Of a DNA stretch of 64,000 nt, positions 9,221 through 17,342 are shown piece after piece. This stretch comes from Thalassobium sp. Lineage in GTDB: Bacteria; Pseudomonadota; Gammaproteobacteria; Pseudomonadales; Oceanobacteraceae. Location of the stretch: positions 62,001 to 126,000 of the forward strand of contig NVUW01000006.1 in the NCBI GenBank assembly GCA_002733205.1. Reading direction: 5' to 3'. Position numbers and translations under genes: made by a program. The first letter of the stretch is position 1. Each line of letters opens with the position of its first letter. A model generated the notes under the pieces. That model was given only the letters and a program-made list of their open reading frames with translations. It was not told the DNA's origin and did not search any database.

Positions 9221-9250
9221 ATCCGGGTTGTGTTTGTGGCCCGGATTTTT
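9221..9250 (+). terminator. Rho-independent terminator after the transglutaminase-like gene
   Basis: ATCCGGG (9221-9227) pairs with CCCGGAT (9240-9246), and the stem is followed by TTTTT. It begins 8 bases after the stop codon, in the position and orientation expected to end the upstream transcript. Confidence 0.75.
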
Positions 9251-9291
9251 ATGATGAAGAGAATCAAACCCAAACCGGGGCGGAGCTGCTT

Positions 9292-10173
9292 ATGTCTGAC
9301 TATCAACGAATTGCAACGGCCATCCGTTTTATTACGGAGCATGCCCGCCAGCAGCCGTCGCTGGACGATATCGCTGCAGCCGTTAATCTGAGCCCTTTTC
9401 ATTTTCAGCGCCTGTTCAGTCAGTGGGCGGGCACCAGCCCCAAACGCTTTTTGCAGGTGCTGACACTGGAGCGCGGTAAATTCCTGCTGCGCCAGCAATT
9501 ACCGTTGCTGGAGGCTGCCGACGAGTTGGGGCTGAGCGGCAGCAGCCGGCTGCACGATCATTTTGTTCAGTTGGAAGCGGTCACGCCGGGGGAATACCAG
9601 CGCGGCGGAGCCGGGCTTGCGATCCGTTATGGTGTGGCTGACACACCCTTTGGCCCGATGTTTATTGCGCAAACACCGCGTGGTTTATGCCGCGCCGCCT
9701 TTATCGCCGCAGACAGCGGTTTAACGGATTCGCTGCAAACGCATAAAGAACGCAGCGCCGCTGAAGAGCTGGCCGCGCTGCAGGCCGAATGGCCGGCGGC
9801 GGAACTGTTAGAAGACCGTGCCGCCGCACAGCAATTAGTGGCCACGCTGTTTGCTGCGCGCGGCAGCACCTCAGCCACGGCGCCATTATCGCTGCATGTG
9901 CGCGGTACCAATTTTCAGCTGGCGGTCTGGCGCGCGCTGTTAACGATCCCGGCCGGTCAGGCACTCAGTTATGGTCAGCTGGCAGCGCAGCTGGGTCAGC
10001 CAACGGCGGCACGCGCCATTGGCAATGCCGTCGGGGCCAATCCCGTGGCCTTTATGATTCCCTGCCACCGGGTCATTCAGCAGAGTGGGGCGCTGGGCGG
10101 CTATCGTTGGGGCCCGCTGCGTAAGCAAATGATCCAGAGCTGGGAACGCTTACGGCTGAGTGGCGACGAATAA
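9292..10173 (+). CDS. Ada-like AraC regulator fused to O6-alkylguanine-DNA alkyltransferase
   Basis: A 293-residue fusion. Residues 1-105 are an AraC-type helix-turn-helix domain (LDDIAAAVNLSPFHFQRLFSQWAGTSPKRF). Residues 120-290 are the ribonuclease-like plus methyltransferase domain with acceptor Cys258 in IPCHRVI and the GGYRWG ending. It lacks the zinc-cysteine N-terminal domain (AdaA methylphosphotriester sensor) of E. coli Ada, so it corresponds to the middle and C-terminal parts only. Known relatives remove methyl groups from O6-methylguanine and regulate alkylation-response genes, although without the sensing domain activation must differ. RBS GCGGAG lies near 9280-9285. Confidence 0.9.
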   Translation: MSDYQRIATAIRFITEHARQQPSLDDIAAAVNLSPFHFQRLFSQWAGTSPKRFLQVLTLERGKFLLRQQLPLLEAADELGLSGSSRLHDHFVQLEAVTPGEYQRGGAGLAIRYGVADTPFGPMFIAQTPRGLCRAAFIAADSGLTDSLQTHKERSAAEELAALQAEWPAAELLEDRAAAQQLVATLFAARGSTSATAPLSLHVRGTNFQLAVWRALLTIPAGQALSYGQLAAQLGQPTAARAIGNAVGANPVAFMIPCHRVIQQSGALGGYRWGPLRKQMIQSWERLRLSGDE

Positions 10174-10840
10174 TCATTGGCCGTGCCTATATCTTTATCG
10201 CGTCTGATCCAGCTCAGACGGATGATCGTCTAAAAAACCAACGCTTTTCAGCAGACCGCACCAGCTATGGCTTTGTCCTGCTTATCGCCAACTTATCCAG
10301 TAGGTTATCCACAGATTCTGTGGATTCAATGTCAGCTTTGTCCCCATGTCGCTGGGTGTCTTATCCTGCTGGCGGGAATGGCCTTATGCTTCTGTGCTTG
10401 CTCTGAAGATTTTTTTATGATCGCGCCGCAACCCTCGTCACGCCTTGAAAAATAAAGATTTTTTAACTTTTTTCGCGCTGTGTAAAAAACACACGGTTTT
10501 TGCCGGGTGGCGTATTTACTGCATTCAGGAGAGTTCTCAAAAGAATATGCACAGAAATATCCACAGCTTCTGTGTAAAACTTCAGGGTTGACAGAAGAAA
10601 CTTATGCACAAATTGCAGAAGGCGCTTGACGGTGCTTTTTTCTCTGTGTTTGCTGGCAGCAACGATACGCAGCCCCGTTGCTTGCACCCGGCGGCCGTGC
10701 TGTTTGTGATCGCCCTTGTGGCGGTTGTCATGCTGTTGATCGTTATCTGTGCCTATCGTTTTTATTTTTTCTTGTCCTATTAGAGACACGGACCGATTGA
10801 TATTTTCTCCGCCTATCAGATTGAGGGGAGAGTGATACGA
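10174..10840. other. Long intergenic region with DnaA-box-like words
   Basis: About 670 bases without a convincing gene. TTATCCACA (a perfect DnaA box) is at 10305-10313, TTATGCACA (fits TTATNCACA) at 10602-10610, and one-mismatch forms are at 10545-10553 (ATATGCACA) and 10557-10565 (ATATCCACA). TCCACAGATTCTGTGGA at 10308-10324 is a 17-base palindrome. A T/A-rich run lies at about 10455-10475. No dnaA, dnaN or gidA gene is nearby, so a chromosomal origin is unlikely. The last part is the leader of the reductase gene. Confidence 0.5.
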
Positions 10841-12499
10841 ATGTATCGGTACGATGAATATGACAGGGCGCTGGTTAACGAGCGGGTAGAAGAGTTTCGT
10901 GATCAGGTCGCGCGCCGGATGAATGGCGAACTCACGGAAGACGAGTTTCTGCCGTTGCGTTTGCAAAACGGTCTGTATTTGCAAAAACACGCTTATATGA
11001 TGCGGGTCGCTATTCCCTATGGTGCGTTATCCAGTGATCAGATGCGCGGTCTGGCGGTTATTGCCAATAAGTTTGATCGCGGTTATGGGCATTTCACCAC
11101 CCGTCAGAATATTCAGTTTAACTGGATTGAGTTAGCCGATACGCCAGATATTCTGGCGCACCTGGCGTCTATTGATATGCATGCGATTCAAACATCAGGT
11201 AATTGCGTGCGTAATGTGACTACCGAAGCTTACGCGGGCGTTGCGCCCGATGAAGAATATGACCCGCGTATTTTTGCCGAGATAATTCGTCAGTGGGCTA
11301 CCGTCAATCCTGAGTTCTTGTTCTTACCCCGTAAATTCAAAATTGCAGTCAGCTCCAGCCAGGAAGACCGGGCAGCGGTGCGTATGCACGATATTGGTTT
11401 GTATTTGTATCGTGATAAAGAAGAAACGCTGCGCTTTCAGGTTATGGTCGGCGGAGGGTTAGGACGCACGCCTTTCCTTAACAAAGCCGTAAAAGATGAC
11501 CTGCACTGGTCGGAAGTGTTGTCCTATATTGAAGCGGTTTTGCGGGTTTTTAACCGCTATGGCCGACGTGATAACAAGTACAAGGCACGTATTAAAATCC
11601 TGGTAAATTCACTGGGCATCGGCGATTTCCGTGAAGAAGTAGAAGCTGAATGGCGACAGATTCGTGGCAGTTTTTCTACGCTGACTGAAGACGAGCTGAG
11701 CCGTGTGGCTTCTCAGTTCTTGTCGCCTCTTTATTCAACTTTAGATGATGCCAATCTTGAGTATGGACATCATGTAACAAGCAATAGCGAATTTGCTGCC
11801 TGGGTATCGCGCAGTGTGAAGCCGCACAAGGTGAAAGGTTATGCTTCTGTGGCAATTTCTACCAAATTCCCAACCAACACACCGGGCGATTTAACCGCAG
11901 AACAAATGCAGTGTATTGCCGATTTAGCCGATGCTTATGGCTTCAGAGTGATTCGTATTACTCATGAGCAAAACCTCGTGTTGCCGGATATTCCTAAAGA
12001 ATATCTTTTCAACGTCTGGGAAAGCTTATGTGAGGTGGGCTTGGCGTTACCTAACGTGGGTTTAGTCAGCGATATGATTGTTTGTCCCGGGGCGAGTTAT
12101 TGCAACCTGGCGACGGCACATTCTTTTCCTGTAGCCAAAAAAGTGGCTGCGGCTTACAGCATTGAAGAACAACTGGAAGTCGGTGATATCAGTATTAACT
12201 TATCCGGTTGTATTAATGCCTGTGCTCATCATCATATTGGGAATATAGGCATTTTAGGGCTGAATAAATCGGGTGAAGATTATTACCAGATTACCGTTGG
12301 CGGAGCGCAAGGCAAAGACAGTCAGATCGGCAAAGTGATTGGCCCGGCGGTGAGTGAAGAGCTGTTACCGGTCGTAGTGAAAAAAATCACCAATGCGTAT
12401 TTAGCCAATCGGAATGACAAAGAGACATTTCATGAAACTTTTTTGCGCATAGGATTGGAGCCATTCAAGTTGGCCGCTTATGAGTCGGCAGGAGCTTAG
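10841..12499 (+). CDS. Siroheme nitrite/sulfite reductase
   Basis: A 552-residue single-subunit siroheme [4Fe-4S] reductase. The cluster/siroheme cysteines are in the C-terminal half: CPGASYC and then SGCINAC, the C-x5-C and C-x3-C pairs of this family, followed by HHHIGNIG. The N-terminal MYRYDEYD matches the usual start of the Pseudomonas-type ferredoxin- or NADPH-linked sulfite reductase, so ATG 10841 is preferred, although GTG 10832 is in frame and closer to the AGGGGAG ribosome site at 10824-10830. The reaction is six-electron reduction of sulfite to sulfide for cysteine synthesis. The DUF934 gene follows immediately, the normal partner. Confidence 0.9.
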   Translation: MYRYDEYDRALVNERVEEFRDQVARRMNGELTEDEFLPLRLQNGLYLQKHAYMMRVAIPYGALSSDQMRGLAVIANKFDRGYGHFTTRQNIQFNWIELADTPDILAHLASIDMHAIQTSGNCVRNVTTEAYAGVAPDEEYDPRIFAEIIRQWATVNPEFLFLPRKFKIAVSSSQEDRAAVRMHDIGLYLYRDKEETLRFQVMVGGGLGRTPFLNKAVKDDLHWSEVLSYIEAVLRVFNRYGRRDNKYKARIKILVNSLGIGDFREEVEAEWRQIRGSFSTLTEDELSRVASQFLSPLYSTLDDANLEYGHHVTSNSEFAAWVSRSVKPHKVKGYASVAISTKFPTNTPGDLTAEQMQCIADLADAYGFRVIRITHEQNLVLPDIPKEYLFNVWESLCEVGLALPNVGLVSDMIVCPGASYCNLATAHSFPVAKKVAAAYSIEEQLEVGDISINLSGCINACAHHHIGNIGILGLNKSGEDYYQITVGGAQGKDSQIGKVIGPAVSEELLPVVVKKITNAYLANRNDKETFHETFLRIGLEPFKLAAYESAGA

Positions 12500-12500
12500 T

Positions 12501-12998
12501 ATGAAGAATATTATCCGTATTCAGTCTAATGAGGTTGCTGTTGTTAAAGCCGACAATTGGATTATTTCAGAAGAAGATCATGACGCGCTGGGATCTTGTG
12601 AAATTTTACCAATGAAAGCCTGGTTAGCCCGTATCAAGCAAGGTGATGATGTTAATCCAGCGCTCTGGATTGATGTTGATGATGATGCTATGGAATTACA
12701 GGACGTTATTGAAAAACTCTCGTTTATCTGTGTTTTCTTTGAAGACTTCAAAGATGGGCGCGGTTACTCGACGGCGTATTTACTGCGCAAGCGGTTAAAT
12801 TATCAGGGTGAGTTACGGGCTTTTGGCGATGTATTGCGGGATCAGCTGAGTCTGATGCGCCAGTGCGGCTTCGACAGTTTTGCTATTAAAGAAGGTAAAG
12901 ATCCATACGATGCGACAAAAGGTATCAAAGGACTGTCGGTTACGTATAGTGGCAGCGTATCGCAACCGAACCCGCTTTATAGACGGGTTCGTCGATAG
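12501..12998 (+). CDS. DUF934 protein, assimilatory sulfur partner of the reductase
   Basis: A 165-residue DUF934 protein. The conserved core (RPLIC/FEDFKDGRGYSTAYLLR here, residues about 75-95) and RQCGFDSF near the end are family hallmarks. In many proteobacteria it sits beside this siroheme reductase and has been proposed as an electron-transfer or assembly partner; its chemistry is not settled. Its ATG at 12501 is one base after the reductase stop, with AGGAG at 12490-12494 inside the reductase's end, so the genes form an operon. An earlier in-frame ATG at 12480 would overlap and is less likely. Confidence 0.85.
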   Translation: MKNIIRIQSNEVAVVKADNWIISEEDHDALGSCEILPMKAWLARIKQGDDVNPALWIDVDDDAMELQDVIEKLSFICVFFEDFKDGRGYSTAYLLRKRLNYQGELRAFGDVLRDQLSLMRQCGFDSFAIKEGKDPYDATKGIKGLSVTYSGSVSQPNPLYRRVRR

Positions 12999-13011
12999 GC
13001 ATAATATTTAA

Positions 13012-13094
13012 GACACTTCTGCTATGGCACTTCTGTTGAGGCACTTCTGTTGAGGCACTTCTGTTAAGGCGCTTCAGAATTATTCAGAGGTGCC
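13012..13094. repeat. Tandem 14-bp repeat ending in a hairpin
   Basis: About five copies of a 14-base unit (GGCACTTCTGTTGA and variants) run from 13012 to 13081. The last, GGCGCTTCAGAATT, forms an imperfect inverted repeat with AGAGGTGCC (13086-13094). It lies between convergent genes and may serve as a terminator. The 12-mer TTCAGAGGTGCC at 13083-13094 recurs elsewhere in the window. Confidence 0.7.
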
Positions 13095-14509
13095 TAAGTC
13101 TGTCCAAGCAGTACGCTGAACAGCTTTTTGACTGCGGCTTGCCTTTTTTCTGTTAACGGATGGATATAACTTAAACGTAAAAAGTTTTTATACTGACCCG
13201 ATGCCGAGAAAAGTGAGCCAGGTGTCATGATTACGCCGTGCTCTAATACTTTGTTGTAACTGTGTTGCGTATTAATGGATTCATCCAATTCTACCCACAT
13301 CGAAATACCACCCTGGGCTTGGGTATAGCGAATTTGATCGCTCCAATGGGTACTTAATAAGGACATCAGCTCCCGTTGTTGCTGCTTTAGTGTACTCACC
13401 TGTTGGGCCAGATAGCGCCGGTAATGGCCTTCTTCTAAAAATGTCGCAACCCCCTGCTGAGTGGATTCACTGGAGGATAGCTGGGTGACCAACTTGAGCT
13501 GAGCAATCCGGTCGTGCCATTTTCCGCCAAACACCCAGCCAATCCTTAAGTCTCTCGATAAGCTTTTTGAGAAAGAGCTGCACAGAATAACGTTACCCTC
13601 AGTATCCAATTTTTTCAGCGGTTCTGCTGTGAACGGCGGAAAAGAAAGATCCCCGTAAATATCATCCTCTATGATGCAAAAATCGTTGTCGACCGCCAGA
13701 TTGATTAATTCCCGCCGGGCTTTTTCTGGCATGAAGGCACCGGTAGGCGTGGCGTAATTCGGAGAGAGTATGCAGGCTTTTATTGGCCACTCGGTTATTT
13801 TTTCAGCCAGGTCTTCAATACTTAAACCCTCAGCAGGGTCGGTGGCAACTTCGATAATTTTCAGCTTCAGCTGCTCCATGATTTGCAGAACACCATAAAA
13901 CGCCGGAGATTCCACCGCCACGGTATCGCCGGGTGAGCAGGTCGCCATGAGAGAAATGAATAATGCATGCTGACAGCCACCGGTAATACAAACCTGTGAT
14001 GGGTCCTGGTTCAAACCACGATGGCGATAATGGCTGACAATGGCGTCTTTTAAACGCATGTCGCCGCTTGAATCATTGTAGTAAAGGGCTTTTTGCGTGG
14101 CTCTGGAGCGCAGAGCTTTGCTCAAGTGTCGGTTCAATGTCACAAGGTGCCTGGCGTCATGGGAGGTCGCAGCCGTTGGTAAAATATCAAAGGCGGCGCT
14201 GCGCATCATGATGTCTTTTAAAATGGCCGGAACCGTAACATCCCTGGGAGCGGCAGGCGGGTTAATGCGTTTTGGCGGGAGTCGGTCATTTTGTGAGGCC
14301 GTTTTGACAAAGTAACCGGATTTCGGCTTAGAAAAAATCAATCCTTCTGCCTCGAGCCGATGCAAGGCATGTAACACCGTGGCTTTAGAAAAGCCCAGGT
14401 TCTGGCACATTTCCCGCACTGAAGGAAGTTTTCCGCTAGGTAAAAAATGGTTGGCTTTTATGTCTTTGCGTAATAACTGCTCCAGTTCCAGATACTTAAA
14501 CTGACTCAT
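13094..14509 (-). CDS. MocR-type (GntR/aminotransferase) regulator
   Basis: A 471-residue GntR-family MocR protein. Residues about 1-70 form a winged helix (LPSVREMCQNLGFSKATVLHAL), and residues 110-470 a fold-type I aminotransferase domain with the PLP lysine in SSFSKSLSRDLRIGW and the EDDIYGDL pyridoxal-binding region. MocR proteins use PLP or PLP adducts as effectors. It is divergent from cioA with a 139-base gap containing two direct repeats, so it is probably the regulator of cioAB and of itself. A MocR regulator controlling a bd oxidase is unusual. The PLP-binding side is intact, so the effector is likely PLP-linked, by inference. Confidence 0.9.
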   Translation of the reverse strand: MSQFKYLELEQLLRKDIKANHFLPSGKLPSVREMCQNLGFSKATVLHALHRLEAEGLIFSKPKSGYFVKTASQNDRLPPKRINPPAAPRDVTVPAILKDIMMRSAAFDILPTAATSHDARHLVTLNRHLSKALRSRATQKALYYNDSSGDMRLKDAIVSHYRHRGLNQDPSQVCITGGCQHALFISLMATCSPGDTVAVESPAFYGVLQIMEQLKLKIIEVATDPAEGLSIEDLAEKITEWPIKACILSPNYATPTGAFMPEKARRELINLAVDNDFCIIEDDIYGDLSFPPFTAEPLKKLDTEGNVILCSSFSKSLSRDLRIGWVFGGKWHDRIAQLKLVTQLSSSESTQQGVATFLEEGHYRRYLAQQVSTLKQQQRELMSLLSTHWSDQIRYTQAQGGISMWVELDESINTQHSYNKVLEHGVIMTPGSLFSASGQYKNFLRLSYIHPLTEKRQAAVKKLFSVLLGQT

Positions 14510-14531
14510 AACGGCACCTTTCCGGGTAATC

Positions 14532-14567
14532 TGTACCTATTCTAAATTAATTTTTTGTACCTGTTCT
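14532..14567. promoter_or_regulatory. Direct-repeat operator between the MocR gene and cioA
   Basis: TGTACCTATTCT (14532-14543) and TGTACCTGTTCT (14556-14567) are direct repeats with 24-base spacing, 11 of 12 bases identical, in the AT-rich gap between the divergent genes. Spaced direct repeats are the usual recognition sites of MocR regulators. They lie 22 bases before the MocR start codon and 80 bases before cioA. Confidence 0.65.
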
Positions 14568-14648
14568 GTATTTTTTTACGTCATACACTCAACACGGTAA
14601 GTAATTTTGATTTTGCTTTCTGGCAGTGTAGAGGGTAGGCAGAGCACC

Positions 14649-16049
14649 ATGATTGATTTAAATGCTATTGATCTGGCGCGAATACAATTCGCGTTCACCG
14701 TATCGTTCCATATTATTTTTCCTGCGATAACGATAGGGCTGGCCAGTTACTTGGCGGTCTTAGAGGGTTTATGGCTGTATACCAGAAAGCCGGTTTACAT
14801 GACGCTATGCCGGTTCTGGATGAAAATATTTGCCGTTAATTTCGCCATGGGGGTCGTTTCCGGCATTGTCATGGCCTATCAATTTGGTACTAACTGGAGC
14901 CAGTTTTCTAACTTTGCGGGAGCGATCACCGGTCCGTTACTCAGCTATGAAGTTCTGACGGCTTTCTTCCTGGAGGCTGGCTTTTTAGGGGTTATGTTGT
15001 TTGGCTGGAAAAAAGTTGGAGAAAAGCTGCATTTTACTTCCACTATCCTGGTTGCTATTGGGACTCTGATCTCAATGACCTGGATTCTTGCATCGAACAG
15101 TTGGATGCAAACCCCTCAGGGGTATGACATCGTTGATGGGCGCGTTGTGCCGCTAGACTGGTTTGAAATTATATTTAACCCCTCCTTTCCTTACCGTTTA
15201 GTGCACATGGGCCTGGCGGCATTCCTGGCGACGGCATTGCTGGTCGCTGCTTCCGGTGCGTGGCATTTGCTTAAAGGCTCCCATATTAACGTAGCGAAAA
15301 AAATGTTGTCCATGGCGATGTGGATGCTGCTTATTTCTGCGCCATTACAAATGTTTGTTGGTGATTTGCATGGCTTAAATACCTTAGAGCACCAGCCGAT
15401 CAAAGTGGCCGCAATGGAAGCGCATTGGCATGATGCCAAGCCCGGTGACGGTGTGCCGCTTGTTCTGTTCGCCTGGCCAAATATGGAGAAAGAACAAAAC
15501 GATTTTGCGATTGAAATTCCCAATCTGGCCAGCTTGATTTTAACCCATTCTATGGATGGTGCTATTCCGCCATTAACTTCCGTTGCCCCGCAAGATCGCC
15601 CTAATGTGCCAGTGGTCTTCTTTAGTTTCCGCATCATGGTTGCACTTGGCCTGTTGATGATTGTGCTGGCGCTTGCTGCGTTGATTCTGCGTAAAACAGG
15701 CAAGCTCTATGAGAAAAAATGGTTCCTGAACTTTTGTGTAGCCATGGGGCCATCTGGCCTGATCGCCATGCTTGCCGGTTGGTTTGTGACGGAAGTCGGT
15801 CGTCAGCCCTGGGTTGTATATGGTTTGCAGCGCACCGTAGATGCCGGATCGCCCAACAGTGTTACTGCTATGAGTTTGTCTTTGCTGGCTTTTGTCTTGG
15901 TGTATATCTGTGTCTTTGGTGTCGGTGTGCGTTATATGTTGGCGTTGATTGCTAAAGGTCCCGCAGAAAACTACTCACTGGAAGATGACGAGCACTTGAA
16001 TAAACGCCCGGCCCGTCCGCTATCCGCCGCTGATGGCGTAGAAATTTAG
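14649..16049 (+). CDS. cioA: Cytochrome bd-type quinol oxidase subunit I (CioA)
   Basis: A 466-residue, multi-pass subunit I. FAFTVSFHIIFPA near residue 10-22 holds the first haem histidine, RLVHMGLAAFLA the second, and GRQPWVVYGLQRT the conserved end of the periplasmic quinol loop. The Q-loop is short, typical of cyanide-insensitive CIO rather than long-loop E. coli CydA. The enzyme reduces O2 to water with quinol electrons, resists cyanide and sulfide, and sits in the inner membrane. ATG 14649 is chosen over an upstream in-frame start because it begins the usual MIDLNAIDLARIQFAF. It is followed by cioB after 11 bases. Confidence 0.93.
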   Translation: MIDLNAIDLARIQFAFTVSFHIIFPAITIGLASYLAVLEGLWLYTRKPVYMTLCRFWMKIFAVNFAMGVVSGIVMAYQFGTNWSQFSNFAGAITGPLLSYEVLTAFFLEAGFLGVMLFGWKKVGEKLHFTSTILVAIGTLISMTWILASNSWMQTPQGYDIVDGRVVPLDWFEIIFNPSFPYRLVHMGLAAFLATALLVAASGAWHLLKGSHINVAKKMLSMAMWMLLISAPLQMFVGDLHGLNTLEHQPIKVAAMEAHWHDAKPGDGVPLVLFAWPNMEKEQNDFAIEIPNLASLILTHSMDGAIPPLTSVAPQDRPNVPVVFFSFRIMVALGLLMIVLALAALILRKTGKLYEKKWFLNFCVAMGPSGLIAMLAGWFVTEVGRQPWVVYGLQRTVDAGSPNSVTAMSLSLLAFVLVYICVFGVGVRYMLALIAKGPAENYSLEDDEHLNKRPARPLSAADGVEI

Positions 16050-16060
16050 GAGATCATGTC

Positions 16061-17068
16061 ATGCATTTTGATTTACCGACTATCTGGGCCTTTGTTATCG
16101 GCTTTGGCTTAATGATGTATGTGTTCCTGGATGGCTTTGATTTAGGGATTGGCTTGTTGTTTCCTTTTATTAAAGACAAACATGAACGCGATATTATGGT
16201 GAACTCGGTTGCCCCCGTATGGGACGGCAATGAGACCTGGCTTGTACTCGGTGGTGCTGGTTTGTTGGCCGCCTTTCCGATGGCATATTCGGTGATCTTG
16301 TCTGCTTTGTACGGGCCGATTCTGCTGATGCTATTTGGTTTGATTTTGCGTGGTGTCGCTTTTGAGTTTCGTTTTAAAGCTACGGAGTCTCATCGCCCAA
16401 TGTGGGACAAGTTATTCTTTATTGGCTCCTTAATGGCAACCTTTGCTCAGGGTGTGGCAATGGGGGCTGTGATCCTGGGTTTTCAGGTAGACAATGGCGA
16501 GTTTTCCGGCGGTGGACTGGATTGGTTAAGCCCATTCAGTCTGTTTACAGGGTTTAGTTTGCTGTTTGCTTATGGATTGCTCGGAGTTACCTGGTTGGTT
16601 ATTAAAACAGAGCACGGTTTACAGAAAAAAATGCGCGCACTTATTAAGCCATTAACTCTGCTGTTAGCGACATGTATGTTTATTATCAGCCTCTATACAC
16701 CGATGGTTAACGAAAGTGTGCGGGATTTATGGTTTAACCTGTCGAACATCGTATATCTGGCACCTTTTCCTGTTCTTACTGCTGCTTTTGCTTTCTTGCT
16801 GATGGGAGCTGCGCATTCCAAGGTAGAAAGTCGCGCTTTTATTTGTACTTTATGTATGTTGTTTCTTGGCTATTTGGGGTTATGTGTCAGTTTGTGGCCA
16901 AACATCATTCCACCGGGTATTACGATTTATCAGGCTGCGGCACCAGCGTCGAGTCTTAAGTTCACCTTGGTGGGCGTGGTGTTAATTGTTCCTGTGATTT
17001 TAATTTATACCTTTTGGTCTTACCGGGTTTTCCGTGGAAAAGTCGTCGATACCGACGGTTATCATTAA
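16061..17068 (+). CDS. cioB: Cytochrome bd-type quinol oxidase subunit II (CioB)
   Basis: A 335-residue, eight- to nine-helix subunit II, partner of CioA. WAFVIGFGLMMYVFLDGFDLGIG, NSVAPVWDGNETWLVLGG and AFPMAYSVI are the family's conserved N-terminal segments. Family knowledge: it stabilises the haem site and holds the structural quinone; it is required for activity. AGGAG at 16048-16052 overlaps the cioA stop, so translation is coupled. It is followed by a 41-residue ORF that fits a CydX-like subunit. Confidence 0.93.
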   Translation: MHFDLPTIWAFVIGFGLMMYVFLDGFDLGIGLLFPFIKDKHERDIMVNSVAPVWDGNETWLVLGGAGLLAAFPMAYSVILSALYGPILLMLFGLILRGVAFEFRFKATESHRPMWDKLFFIGSLMATFAQGVAMGAVILGFQVDNGEFSGGGLDWLSPFSLFTGFSLLFAYGLLGVTWLVIKTEHGLQKKMRALIKPLTLLLATCMFIISLYTPMVNESVRDLWFNLSNIVYLAPFPVLTAAFAFLLMGAAHSKVESRAFICTLCMLFLGYLGLCVSLWPNIIPPGITIYQAAAPASSLKFTLVGVVLIVPVILIYTFWSYRVFRGKVVDTDGYH

Positions 17069-17143
17069 AACACTGCCGCAAAGGGGTTGGCGTTTAAAGG
17101 CGCTGATCTCTTTTGTTAGAAAGTAAGTCTGAAGGAGTGCAGG

Positions 17144-17269
17144 ATGAAAAAAAGTCTTCATCAGTTTAAATGGCTCTTGATCTATTGGGCACTGGGTGTT
17201 GGTACGCTGTTAGTGGTTGCGACGCTAATACGTTTTGCTATGAGCCTGGCCGGAATGGAAGCCCAATAA
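17144..17269 (+). CDS. CydX-like DUF2474 small subunit
   Basis: A 41-residue single-pass membrane protein, with an excellent AAGGAG at 17132-17137 and ATG 17144. A positively charged N-terminus (MKKSLHQFKW) is followed by one hydrophobic helix (LLIYWALGVGTLLVVATLIR). It lies 75 bases after cioB on the same strand. DUF2474 and CydX-type small proteins occupy this position in bd-oxidase operons and stabilise the haem site; the WxxIYWxxG pattern fits DUF2474. Too short for routine gene finding, but ribosome site and context support it. Confidence 0.8.
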   Translation: MKKSLHQFKWLLIYWALGVGTLLVVATLIRFAMSLAGMEAQ

Positions 17270-17342
17270 ACATCTTCGGATTTCAGCAAGCAACGAAGCG
17301 CTGAATACACTCCGTTGCGCAACCGATGGCTAAAATAAATGT

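Noticed and set aside
10174..10840. Chromosomal origin of replication
   Set aside because: No dnaA/dnaN/gidA nearby and too few perfect boxes.
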